From the NCBI GenBank assembly GCA_958430865.1, contig CAUDNR010004301.1, positions 59,368 through 123,367 of the forward strand: 64,000 nt of DNA. Reading direction: 5' to 3'. The notes under the pieces are model-generated. The model saw nothing but the letters and a program-made list of their open reading frames with translations. It did no database searches and had not been told where the DNA came from. The stretch is from Entrophospora sp. SA101 (taxonomy: Eukaryota; Glomeromycota; Glomeromycetes; Entrophosporales; Entrophosporaceae). This document shows positions 49,354 through 60,940 of this stretch, piece by piece; the first letter of the stretch is position 1; every line of letters begins with the position of its first letter. Both the position numbers and the translations under genes were made by a program.

Positions 49354-50640
49354 ATTTAAATTATTATTTGTTGTTGTATTATTTCGTTTTAAAAATTTAA
49401 TAATGGAATCCAGTTTAATAAAAATTTAGATTTTTTTTGAATTGAGAATTTTTGTATAAGATTATGATTTTTTCTTTTTTTTTAATATTCCAGTTGTGTT
49501 TATATATATACATTTTAAAAAATCACAAATTTCTAATTATGGTCATCTCAAAAATTTACAATTATTCAATCGAATGCGGCATTATTTTTTATAAAATTAA
49601 TATTAAAAATAGAAAATAGAAAAAACTATCGTTTAATTAATTTTCTTTATTATTTATTGATTTTCTATCATTTTTAGTAAAATGTAAAAGGTGGTTGATT
49701 AAAATAGATATACAATTATATATTCTGTTCACTTAGATGTAAATATGACGCTTTACAGAATTGGTTTTACTAGTTCTGACCCAGCAGATGCTAATACTTA
49801 TTATATATAGACACGATACTGAATTATAAAAGTGGGGTTTAGTGTGACAAGATAATTGAATCAGGAATCAAATTATTATGATTATTAGTATAGTTAATGT
49901 TTGGTGGATTGTGCAAGAATGAGTCCATACACTAGTAATTGTTGATGGTGACGGCGATCGTGTTCTCTTATTGGTAACTTAGAATACAATGATAAAATTG
50001 TTGTTGTTGATGGTGAAGATAATGATAGTATTTTTGATTTTATTTATTGATTTGTGGTATAGGAACAATTGGTAGGTGGAGAGTTATTATCCAACATGAT
50101 GTATTATTCATGAGCAGTCATCAAATTGGTAAAACCTAATTTGTTAAATCGATTAATTATTAATTGAAAATGACTTTCTTCTTGTTGAATAAGCCAATCA
50201 ATGAATATCGATGGTGGCATTAAATGGTTTGATTTTCAGTGGCCCTGATCAAAATAATAAAAGTATGTATGTCGTACACTTTACAAAAACTATGGGCGAC
50301 TAATGTAAACATTGTCTATTTTTTGCAAAAGGGTTGTTGTTTTCCTTTGGGCATGGCTTATCTAATAGAAATGGGGTGTATCCAGGGGCAATGCATCAAT
50401 ACCATCCAAAGTGCTTATTAATCCAGTTCAAAAGGTAGTTTCCAGCAACTACGACAAACGTCAACAACAATGCTATTACAGTATCATTGCGATCAGGAAT
50501 AGTATAGTGGCAATATTGTAACATAATAATAATAAGTGATATCTTGCAATAGTGAACTTTTTAGTTTCTCCATTTAATTAGATATGAACTGCCACTATCA
50601 TTCATTCATGGTATTTTCAATAAATACAGATTGTCATTCA
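49354..50640. other. Spacer between MXR1 and PCNA with coding relic
   Basis: About 1.3 kb without an intact gene. At about 50210-50460 plus-strand fragments GGIKWFDFSGPDQNNKSMYV then VHFTKTMGD-stop and, in shifted frames, GLSNRNGVYPGAMHQYHPKC and FPATTTNVNNNAITVSLRSG resemble a decayed coding exon. I do not recognise the family. Confidence 0.35.
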
Positions 50641-50641
50641 A

Positions 50642-50747
50642 TTTCGTGAAACAATAGACGATCATTCCTCTATTAAAAAGCAATTCATTTTTTTTGTTTC
50701 ACGAAAGTTTTATCGCGTCAGTCAACTCACTCACTCACTCACTCACT
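50642..50747. promoter_or_regulatory. SCB/MCB-like G1/S motifs upstream of PCNA
   Basis: Two perfect SCB motifs occur in opposite orientation, TTTCGTG (50642-50648) and CACGAAA (50700-50706). An MCB-like TCGCGTC follows (50713-50719), then a (CACT)n tract (50724-50747). They lie 35-139 bp before the PCNA start. SBF/MBF control of DNA-replication genes through such sites is established in yeasts; its action here is inferred. Confidence 0.55.
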
Positions 50748-50780
50748 AATAATACTACAAGATTCTATCTAATAAAGAAG

Positions 50781-51803
50781 ATGTTTGAAGCACATTTAAG
50801 CCGAGGTACAATACTTAAAAAATTATCGGAAGCTATTAAAGAACTTATTACAGATGCAAATTTTGATTGTAGCGAAGCTGGCATTGCACTTCAAGCAATG
50901 GACAACTCACATATAGCCTTGGTTTCACTTTTACTAAATTCTGATATATTTTCTACATATCGATGTGATCGAGGATTTTCCTTGGGTGTAAATTTAACTA
51001 CTTTTAACAAGTTATTGAAGTGTGCAGGAAATGATGACGCCATTACATTAAAAGCCAATGAAGATTTTCCTGAAACTTTAACTTTATCATTTGATAACTC
51101 AAGTAGGAAAAAGAAAAAAATTATTTAATAAGAAAAGAAAATTATTTATTATCATCATTATTAATTTATTTATTTGATGATTAATAACAGCAAATGATAA
51201 ATTTTGTGAATATGTATTGAAATTAATGAATATTAATCAGGAACATTTGAGTGTTCCAGAAACCGAGTATGACGCTGAAGTAGTTTTATCATCAGCAGAA
51301 TTTCAAAGGATTTGTCGCGATATGATGGTTATCGGTGAAACTGGTGAATTTATTATTTGTTACTATTACTATTATATTATGATTTTAATTGATCAACTAA
51401 TTCATTTTGTTTCAAAAAAATAATAGTGAGAATTGATATTGACAAAGGAGAAATCAAATTCATTACAGAAGGAGATCTTGGCAATGGTAGTATCAAATTG
51501 AAGCCAGTTGATTCCATAAATAAAGTAAATTGGTTTTTATTTAATTTTCAATTATTTGGGGATTTATAATATTTATCTACATTTATTAATTATTAGCCAG
51601 AAGAAAATATCGAAATTAACGTTACAAATGAAGTTTCACTTCAATTTTCACTTAAATATTTAATGAGCTTTACAAAAGGGTCACCATTATCTGATCAAGT
51701 TAAATTACACTTGGCTGAAAATACTCCATTGCTTGTAGAATATACTTTAAATTCAAGTAATAATAGTTATCTTAGATATTATCTTGCACCAAAGCTCGAT
51801 TGA
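50781..51803 (+). CDS. POL30: Proliferating cell nuclear antigen, sliding clamp
   Basis: Four exons (50781-51102, 51191-51343, 51427-51524, 51597-51803) join to 259 residues, the standard PCNA length. I chose MFEAHLSR as start because PCNA begins MFEA or MLEA; the upstream in-frame Met at 50694 would add an unusual extension. Features are ALQAMDNSHIALVSLLLNSD, YRCDRGFSLGVNLTTFNKLL, EFQRICRDMMVIGET, LQFSLKYLMSFTKGSPLSDQ, and the C-terminal YYLAPKLD, where most homologues have YLAPKIEDE. The trimeric clamp holds replicative polymerases and PIP-box partners on DNA in the nucleus. Domain 1 seems rather diverged for so conserved a protein. The promoter has SCB/MCB-like motifs. Confidence 0.95.
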
Positions 51804-53469
51804 TAAATAAATAGATTGACAGATATAGTTTAATGATAATAGTTATAACAATAATTACAATAATTAGTTATAGCAACAATAGCAGCGATAGTAATAATAA
51901 TAAATAGTGCAGAAATGAATTAAATAATTATTTTTTAAAAAAACTAGTTTAGCAGTATCTCTCTCTTTCATCAACATTATCAATTAATTCTATCTTTAAA
52001 ACACAGCAACATTGATGAAATCATTTGGTTTTTTTAATAACATTTTTGATGATAATGAATATTGTGAAAAAATCCTTTGTTTTTAATAACTAAATGCTTA
52101 ATAAAAGATATAACTGATGTTTAACTGATATGATAATTAATAAGGTTTGATAATGTCATAATGTTATACATTAAATTATTTATAGATGTTATGATACATC
52201 CATATTTACTAGTGAAAAACAAATTTCATAAATTATTGTGAAAAGAATGAGGAAATGAGAATCTACTCGTTAATTAAAAGAATTTCTAAACAAATCTGAC
52301 TACAATGGTATGGCATATACTTTTTTTGTAAATTAAATAAACCGATAATGCGTCTAAGAGCTAGATTGGCTTATTAAAACGGAGTGCCCACCTTGGGAAT
52401 GATGCTCTCGATTAACTACCAACACTTGTCATCGCATGTTGTTTGTTTTTACATGTTGCGACCTACAGAGTTCCGGATCTCACTTTCCACCAGTTGCATA
52501 TACCTCTTATTCATCATGGTACTATATTAATTTATTGTAAATAGTGGTCATTGTGGGCATGATTGATATTCCTTCTAATTGGTTCGAGTACAACCAGCCT
52601 CAAGCAATCAAAATAAAAAAAATACAGATATTATTGGTGTAAGTTGGATTTTCCATTTCCTGTTTGTCTCGAATTTTTTGTTTGAATATATCAGATTATT
52701 TATTTGAAATCCACAAAGATGAAGAGGGTAAAGGTGAAGAATCCCTTTTTTAATTTCTCCATCGGGTACTATTCATGACCATTTTTCCTTTCTATTCTTT
52801 AGTTCTTCTATCCAATGCTATTTTTTTCCATTCATTTCCACAGTACATCCTAAAAAAAGACAAACTATCATTAAGTATTAATCTACACTAAAAATGCCAA
52901 GAAAACATTTTACGAATTATCATTTGTCCTGGTAAACTTTTAAATGATTTAACAAAGTTGTTGGATGACTCTATTCTAGGATGGCGGATCCATCAGTCAC
53001 AATGAAGGAAAGTTGGTATCCGATCATCAGGGAGTTTTCCGATGCAGATTTTTACATTCAGTGCGAATATTACATAATTTTATGAGAGTGACATTATGGT
53101 GTGAAAAATTTCCTGATGGAATATATCAACAGGTAAATGGATAACCCGCCATCCATGTTTGGAATTTCAATGACTATAAAAAAACCATATATTTTTTTTT
53201 ACTTGTGCAACAAATTTGATAAAGCAACATGTATGCATTGGAGATGGCGGATATATCAGATCTATCTGCCACGAGGAAGTAAAGTTGGTATCTGGACCAA
53301 CTGCAGAATGTTAAGACTGGTGTACTAATTATCAGCTGACATTTGATATCAAAGAAGATAAAAGCACACATACTCTATATTTTGATAAAGGAAACAATTA
53401 AATTGGCACGTTACTAATCAATATTTTATTTATTTATAATTTACAAAAAAAATTTTTTTTTACAATTTA
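51804..53469. other. Spacer with a possible coding relic at 52980-53400
   Basis: No intact gene. Near the right end the plus strand shows DGGSISHNEGKLVSDHQGVF then RCRFLHSVRILHNFMRVTLW, followed after an intron-like gap by IGDGGYIRSICHEEVKLVSG, PTAEC-stop and NYQLTFDIKEDKSTHTLYFD. The repeated GDGG context suggests a decayed gene of unknown family. The rest is AT-rich. Confidence 0.35.
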
Positions 53470-56033
53470 TTAACTTTTGGATAAAAGGATAATATTATAA
53501 ATTATTATACTACCAACTAAAATCACACTTGAAATCAATGAGAAGAGAACAATATAAAAAGTATATTTTTTTCTTTTCATATTATAATTAATTTTTTTGT
53601 TTGTTGTAAAATATGAAGAAGAAGAAAATAGGAAAGGAAAAGCAATAAATGGTTTTGTTAATGAACTAAAAAAATTTATAATTTCTTCATCTTCTTCGTG
53701 ACTACTGCTATTTGTTGTTGATAAAGAATGAAACACTGTCGAGGAAGATAACTCTTCATAATTATCGCCCGAAGAATTTTTTCTAATTATTGAGGGTAAC
53801 TGTGGTGATTGTGGTGATTGTGGTGATTGTGGCGATTGCGGCGATTGCTGTAATTCTGGCGGTGATGAGCTTTTTTCATTCAATATTTCCTCGTCATTAT
53901 TATCTTCATTATTTGTGACAAAATCAGGTATTTTATCCAATAGAATGGCATCAGAAGACATATGTTTAAATCTTTTTAAACGTTTTTTTCTTCCAATATC
54001 TGAACTCTCTAAATTCATATTAGTTTCTTTTAACTTTGATGATAATCCTAATTCGTTATTATCATTACTTGAAGTTGTTGTAGAAGTTGTTGTAGAAGGA
54101 GAAGGCAAAGAAAATGTTATTCTTGAAGAATATCTTTTTAAATTATAACTTTTATAATATAATATAAATGGTATAATAAAATTTGCTGTACTAATAAATA
54201 ATAAACTTGACCAATTAATAAGTATATTTAGCCAGATACCAGTTTGAAATGGTATAACCACTAGCCATCTAAATAATGTCGAAAGTATTGAAGATATTAC
54301 TGTGGTAAAATAGGCGGGACGAACGTGTAGGAATAATATCACCAGTTATTTATAATTGACAAAATAATAAAACATAAATAGAGTTTCTTCACTAATTGAA
54401 AAAAAAAACTTACTATTATTACATATCCCAGATTCAATTAAATTGTATTTTATGATGATGGCATCAACAGGAATAGCAGTTAATAGACCAACAATTGGGA
54501 ACAGATAAGTTGTGATTTCAATAAAAATATTTTTTTTCAATTTTTCATTATCATTATCTTGGATTTCCTTGATGATGTTCGAGTTCTGGTTCATTTTTCC
54601 AAATGCCAATGAACCCATTATTCCAATTAGTATATATGATAATGATGTAAATAGTACAGAGCATATTATTGTTTTATGAATTGAAACGTCTCTGTTCTGA
54701 TTATTTGGTGGTGGAAATTTGGAGATAAGAAAACTTTTTAAATTAGTAAATTATGTTCAAAATAATACTCTAAAAAACTAAAATTATAGAATGAACCAAC
54801 ACTAACCAGTTCATTAACTAAGCTTGGTATAAAGACAATAAATGCATAATTGAATAATATAGTACCAACTAGTTGAGACTGATCTTTACCAATTAATGGA
54901 ACATTATTATGATTTAATCCATTAACAATAAATACCACTATCCATATAATCATAATTATAAATAATAATATTATTGCCACTATAATAAAAAAAAATATAT
55001 GTAATAAGTATTTTCCAAAAGTAAACAAGTAAATTAACTAAAATAAAATCATTACATATTTGTACTTTGGCATTTTCAGATAAACTTGATAATGTCATTG
55101 GTATAACAAATCCAAATGTTAACTACATAAATAATATCGATAAGTTCCTATATCCACAAAAAAAAAAAAAACTCCCCATCCAACTCAAATTATTAAAAAA
55201 ATCCCCCGTCCACTTACCAATAATCCAAAAGTAACCAACATATAATTTGATCCGAACGGACTGTTCTGTTCGGAAGTCAACTCATTAACACAAATAGCCT
55301 TGAACAAATTTGGATACAATTCAATGCCACAACTTTTCCCTGCGAATTTTATAAACATTTTATCAAGAGACTGCGACGAGATTATTATTGAAGTGATGAT
55401 GATTGATTCAATTGACAAGAAAATTATTATTTGAATTATTGAACAAATTATTTTATTCTTGATTAGAATATTTGATAATTGTATATATTCAATTTTTTTC
55501 TACAATTATTTTATATATAGAATTTGGAGAATGATAGATAAATGGATAATCAGTAAATGGATGGAAATGTTGAGGTATTATTAGCTTTGCAATTTACCTG
55601 AAATTTTTCGTTACCAGGTATGGAACTTAACACTTCACATAATACAAGTGAAGCAGTAGTTGATAAAAATATTGCCAATATAAACATTAAGATTGATCTA
55701 ACAAGCAATGTCATGTCATTTATATGATATATTTATATGATATATTTATATAATCAATGTATGATTAATTAATTGATGACTTACGTTAACCATCCAGCTG
55801 ATTGAAACAATAATGGAACTATATTTATTATCCACATATTCATCAAATAATAACAATAATAATTAATTTTAAGATAAATATTTTCAAAAATGCTATATAA
55901 TTTACATTTGTAAATTATTTATATACGCACTTGTAATTAGACCTGGTCCAATCATTGTAGCAACTAAAACTGACACACCACCAAAAAATGTTATTCCACC
56001 AGATCTAAGGCATTTCAATGTCATTAAAATCAT
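53470..56033 (-). CDS. SLC38/AAAP-like amino-acid transporter
   Basis: About eight exons can be joined from MILMTLKCLRSGGITFFGGV at 56033. Membrane segments include GGVSVLVATMIGPGLITIPL with LLFQSAGWLT, SILMFILAIFLSTTASLVLC, IICSIIQIIIFLSIESIIIT, LTFGFVIPMTLSSLSENAKV, LLFIIMIIWIVVFIV, GTILFNYAFIVFIPSLVNEL, TIICSVLFTSLSYILIGIMG, ITTYLFPIVGLLTAIPVDAI, FRWLVVIPFQTGIWLNILIN and a final helix. The GPGL..PLLFQSAGW and NYAF..IPSLVNE motifs fit transmembrane amino-acid/auxin permease family proteins. The VNEL/NRDVSIHKT join uses the acceptor AATCAG. A 170-residue hydrophilic insert before the last helix is Ser-rich and holds a QSP tandem repeat. Substrate is unknown; plasma or vacuolar membrane is likely. 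Confidence 0.78.
53795..53850. repeat. 9-bp tandem repeat encoding Gln-Ser-Pro
   Basis: Five to six copies of a TGGTGATTG-like unit lie in frame in the last exon of the transporter gene and encode QSPQSPQSPQSPQSPQLP on the minus strand. The later copies carry TGGCGATTG and GGCGATTGC variants. Confidence 0.85.
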
Positions 56034-56312
56034 TTTTTGTGATTAATTGAAATTAAAAGATTTAAGAAAATTTTTCCACTTCGTCAAGAAATATAACGAA
56101 ATTTTTTTTTTTAACCTTTGCCACAATATCATGGCTGTGCAATCAATTTCTTCATAATTACAATATATATTGCAAAAATCAGGCTTATTGATTAATATTG
56201 CTTTTTATGATTTTATAGTATGGTTTAATATTAAAAAAAAAAAAAAAAAAAACGAGAAGTTAAATTGTAAAACGCGTTTAACATCCATCGATCATGCAAC
56301 ATAATGTATTTG

Positions 56313-56800
56313 GATAAATTAGACCCACCACAATTATATTGGTATGTAATGTTATAATGTCTCTTGCCCATGTGTTTTATTTTCGTTTCTCCACTATCAT
56401 TTTTTAAATTTTTTAATTTTCAATATGATAAAAATGGAATAATTAGTCTAAAAGTGCAGATTAGGCGAGTACTTTTCTTTTGGGAGATATATTTGCAAAA
56501 TTATCTATAAATGAAGCTAATTAGATATTGACCATCATGGAACCCAATTTTAAAAAGAGAACAAGATGAGAAAATAGAACATTACATATTTAAATTGACT
56601 GAAACTCAAGCACTTGAAGATTATCTAAGGAAAGAAATAATTACCTATGAAGTTTACTGACAAGAGGAAAGAAAAATAATAAACAATAGGAAAAGAACAC
56701 AGAATGAAGCTAATCGATTGCTTAATAAAAAGTGGAAGAAGAAAATAATATGGAAAAAACCTTATGATAACATAAATTGGGGAAATCTTTTCAAGGTAAA
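56313..56800 (+). pseudogene. Decayed gene with coiled-coil-like segment, unrecognised
   Basis: A first exon MYLDKLDPPQLYW ends at a GT donor. After an intron ending TTAG (about 56525) the frame reads stop-PSWNPILKREQDEKIEHYIF, KLTETQALEDYLRKEIITYE, VY-stop-QEERKIINNRKRTQ, NEANRLLNKKWKKKIIWKKP, YDNINWGNLFK, then GTAAAA. Both stops are TGA, consistent with Trp to stop changes. The middle is strongly charged and helical. No family was recognised; the pattern of intact exon boundaries with two stops indicates recent decay. Confidence 0.4.
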
Positions 56801-57913
56801 ATAGCAAATTATCTATCTTTTTAGTTTTTTTTAGAAATGTAATAAATAATCATAGCTATAATACTGAATACTAAAGTTGCAACCGCTATTATAATCAAAT
56901 AAACTTACATCAACTTTTTCTTTTTCTTTATTTTCATTTTGAGATTACCGATTTTGTAATAAACGTTTTCTCCCTGAACTTTCCCACCACAAGGGTATCC
57001 AAAGACTTGTCAGAAATTTTCCTTGCTTTGAGAGATTATTGCTGGATTATAATTAATAAAGATGTCAAAATCAGAATGACTTACTTTTATTAAACCTCAT
57101 CGTAGCCTTTTCCTTCTTTGAAGTGAAGGAGGATGGGTGTTTATTAAAATTTCGTAAAGTCTTACTTAATTCATGAGTAGTTTCTTTAATTCATAAAATA
57201 ACAATTTTTATTATTATAAGATATTTCGAATCAGGTTTCAGACTCCAAGTCAGAACAGAACCAGATCGGATCAGATCATAATAAGTATTTTAACAATTAG
57301 CTTGACTCATTTATAATTTTTGAATACAGAAAAAGGCTTTTTTTATGTATGCACGAAATTTATTGGATTTAAATTTCAAGAATTCCAAAAATTGTATATT
57401 TTGGCCACATTCTTTTCCATATTCTCTATATTAATTATCATAAAAAAACTACCCAGAATTTTGGCTATTGGATACAATTTTGGTCACTATTAAAATTAAG
57501 TTCAGCTATTATGAAAAGCTATTTTGGCATTTTGAATTTGTCATGATCATTTACTAATAGAATTAATTTTGGCTAATATGTATGGTGGGAACTGTATTGA
57601 TAAATTTTTTTTAGACTTTCACAATTGCAAAATGTTATTGCTCATAGCTAACTTCTAAACAAATATTAAATAGATAAGAGCCATAATGAGCTTAACAAAT
57701 ATACAAGTAAAATGATACATAATCCAACTGTTAAACCAACTTCATCCATCAATTGTGAAGAAAAAAAAAATCTAAAATACAGACAGCCTAACTTTTTTAC
57801 TCAATATTTGATTTTAGAAGAAAAATCAATTAAATTATAAAAAATCATCACTTGCTTACTTGAAACAATAACGGGATTTTTTTCCTGTTTGATGATTTTT
57901 ATTTTAATTGTAC

Positions 57914-58150
57914 AGCCAAAGCTCGTTATAATGGATCCCATTATAATGTATTTTGTCTATATATAATGGACTTTTTTTTATCTCCCCAATTCTCTTTATA
58001 ATAACATTTGTTCGTTATGACGGACTTCTTTATAAATCTCTTTATTGTGTATGATGGACTTTATACAGAACATACATTATAAATTATGTTTGTTATAATG
58101 GAAATAATGTGATTTTAATTTAATCAAACATTGTTGGAGAAAGACAGAAT
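57914..58150. mobile_element. Pogo/Tigger-like transposon end
   Basis: The sequence begins 'tacagccaaagctcgttata' and repeats units of the type 'tataatggac' and 'gttatgacggac'. CAG..AAACCTCGTTATAACGG-like ends are typical of pogo/Tigger elements. The opposite end was not found. A transposase relic follows immediately. Confidence 0.4.
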
Positions 58151-58193
58151 CCTATCTAATACTGAAGCGTTAAGTTTAAAATCAAATTTCTGA

Positions 58194-58440
58194 ATTACAA
58201 GATTCAATTGATGCAAGATCCAATCACTGCAGAACATTTTATTTACATTGATGATGAAGTACCAATAGAAGAACTAACTGACAAAGTAATTTTTTTTATG
58301 CACAGTGCGCATATTGCATATACACCACCAAAGCAATACATGAAGATTTGATTTCATTGTGGAAGACAATGAAATCATCAATTGATAAATTAGTTGATGA
58401 AGGTTTTGAAGATGAGTATGTACATGTTGCAGGTAAAAAC
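58194..58440 (+). pseudogene. Tigger/pogo transposase C-terminal relic
   Basis: The plus strand reads LMQDPITAEHFIYIDDEVPI with EELTDK, then changes frame to AYCIYTTKAIHEDLISLWKT and MKSSIDKLVDEGFEDEYVHV. An 'ITAEE(F/Y)I..DD..P.EE.LTD' stretch followed by a helical 'ALE.LWK..' segment is characteristic of the C-terminal part of CENP-B/Tigger DDE transposases. The catalytic domain is absent and the frame is broken. Confidence 0.4.
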
Positions 58441-59190
58441 TCTAGTACTATTTGACAAAATCGTTATTTCAATGTATTGTTTAAAAACAACAACTAATGA
58501 TTCTATTGCTTAAATTTTATTGCAAAGGTGACGTGCGTAGATGTTATGAATTGATTTTTTTCTTGGTTAATTGAAATTCCCGAGTCATGTAGATCAGTTC
58601 TTGTTTCAAGATTATGGAAACAATAAAAATAGGCCAAAGCTTACCTTGTATTTTTTCTTTATGTTTAAGAATCAGCATGATAATAACATTCAAAGTAAAT
58701 TTTTTTGTTTGAAAATTAGAAATAGAGAAAAATTATCTAACCAAATGACAAAAAAATTTTCGAAATAAATATTTTCCAAAATTTATAGAAGGATAAAAAT
58801 AATCAATAAACAGTATATAACAAATAATATTATTATAGCCATAATTATTAAAGGCTTAAAGAAAGAAATTTAGAGTCTATATTTTAGTTCTTCTGGAGAT
58901 TTGTTTTCATTATTCACATTTAAGAACAATTTGCTTGCCAACTGAAGGTGATTGATTGGTGATTAACCGATTTGAAGTAGTGAGATACTAAAAATAGTAC
59001 TAATTAAAAACTTTTAGAAATGGAAGAATTCATTTTTGATGATTTGTTATTATTTTCAGAATGACATAAAAATAAATAACGTAGATCCATGCATATTTTA
59101 CAGAAAAAGAAATTTTAATTTATTTTTTTTCACCAATTCATTCTTTTATTTAAATTTTTTTTCTAAAAAAAGTAAATTTTTAATCAAAAA

Positions 59191-60560
59191 ATGTTTACGC
59201 TCATACCAATAATTGCTATGACAATTATTTTATATATTGTCCAATCTTACTACAATGACACTAACAGATGCCGGACCTTCCTATTCCCAATATTCGGCAC
59301 TATGCCACAATAATATTCCAACATCGATTTGACATCTCAAAATTTTTCTCGATTGTAGCGAGAAATATGGCGACTTGTATGAAATCCAAATAGAGAGGTG
59401 GTAATTGGCAATCTCAAATAATTTGACAACATGTTTCTCTACACGACCAAAAAAAAAAACAATTACTTTAGGCGATTTTGGAGGACGAGAGCGGATTGAA
59501 AGATTTAGGTCTTTGAATCGTGGATTAATATTTAACAACTTGACGAAAGCTTGGAAATTCAATCGACAAAATTTTTATTGACATAAAAGTTTTGATGAGG
59601 TTGTTATGGCTGCCGTTTATAATTATTTTGTCAAAATGGATACTCTTTGGAAGGATTTTATTGTTTATGACGACGATCGCGTTAGTAGTAAAGAAGAGAA
59701 AGTGATTGATTTAGCTAGCAGCTTGGTTTCAAAGAGTATCGGTAGATTTGATTATTAATGTCACAACTAGCACAAATTCTTACATAGCAGAATCATATTA
59801 TATATTATTAAAAGAAAAACAAAAACAAAAACAAAACCTACTAATAATAATTATAAAATCAACGCGGGATCATTGTTGAATAATAATGGTAAGGCTAGTT
59901 TAGAAAAATGGAAAGAATCCGAGAAAATTTGTTAAGTCCTTTAGAGAAATGATTAGAGCTACCCAAATGTTTACGAAAAAATCTTTATTAAAAGTTTAAA
60001 TAAAAAATGGCCAACAAATTGGATGGAACCATTCTAGAGAAATGTGGAGAGATATCGAAGCAATACCCTTTATATAAAGAATTAAACTATGATATCTTAA
60101 CCTCAATGCTGACCATTAATACACCAGGGAGAGAAAAAATAGCAAAAGTACTTTTACCAACAATAAATTTGATGATGACGAAGACTTAAACGACAATAAT
60201 AACGGACAATTGTCCGTGGAAACCGTTAACAAGTTAGAATACTGCGAAGCAATGATTCAAGAAGTTGGACGTATTTTACCTAGTGATGTTAGCCGGAACA
60301 AGTTGGTGGGTACGTATGACCACCCAATACAAGATTTACAGTTGCAATACAACAGAATGAGGCCGATTGGAAAGATGCCAAAGCTTTTAACCTTGATCGT
60401 TTCCGTGGATCTGATAGAACCATCAAGGAACATAGTTTAATGGTTTTGGTGACGGATTGAGGATTGTCCTGGCAGGGAGATTGGTAATGATTGAATTGAA
60501 GAGCATGTTGATATTGAGTTGGAAAATTGAGGCGCTTTCAATGAATATTTGTAAATGTAT
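59191..60560 (+). pseudogene. Cytochrome P450 pseudogene
   Basis: Plus-strand fragments follow P450 order. The N-terminal anchor is MFTLIPIIAMTIILYIVQSY. Next comes a proline-rich hinge remnant LFPIFGTMPQ-stop, then YSNIDLTSQNFSRL with further stops. Segments after the B helix (NLTKAWKFNRQNFY, equivalent to W..NR) are readable in shifted frames. The I-to-K region is lost or garbled; CEAMIQEVGRILPSDVSRNK resembles the K-helix region, but the ExxR is altered. The PERF-like DWKDAKAFNLDRFRGSDRTI is present. The heme-loop remnant reads FGDGLRIVLAGRLVMIELKS after a frame change, and the heme-ligand Cys is gone. Many stops make it clearly dead. P450 monooxygenases are often expanded in this group of fungi. 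Confidence 0.82.
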
Positions 60561-60940
60561 TATTATTTAATAATAATATTTAATGTCATTCATTCGTTTG
60601 TATTTAATAATAAAAGGAGCCATCGTTATATTTGTTTATAATTTTATTTTTTGCCGATTTTTATTTTTGTTTGCCAAATGCCATGAAAAGAAAATGCGAA
60701 AAAAAAAATTTTTATATCGAATAATCAACGAGAATATGATTATTGATAAAATATTATGAAGAATTGAAAAAGAAAAAAAAAAAGAAAAAATTATATTATG
60801 TAAAAAATAAATAAATAATAACATTGTATTTACAAAACTTTTTATAAAATGGAAAAAAAATCGAATTAAATTGTTTTTTACGAAAACAACGAATTATTTT
60901 TTTTTTACGAGTTGGAATAAAAATATTTTGTAATAATAAT

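Larger units (their letters stand above)
56034..59190. other. Gene-poor region with relics
   Basis: Holds a decayed gene at 56313-56800, a transposon end and Tigger-like relic at 57914-58440, and AT-rich DNA elsewhere. Open frame 58571-58768 has no family features. Confidence 0.5.

Noticed and set aside
50694..50780. Upstream Met as PCNA start
   Set aside because: It would add 29 residues overlapping the SCB/MCB-like promoter motifs; PCNA proteins begin at MFEA/MLEA.
54700..54790. Transporter gene broken at the VNEL exon end
   Set aside because: An alternative acceptor (AATCAG before AACAGAGAC) restores the frame and the family motif, so the gene appears intact.
59281..59562. 93-codon minus-strand frame
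   Set aside because: Antisense to P450 pseudogene sequence that is recognisable on the plus strand.
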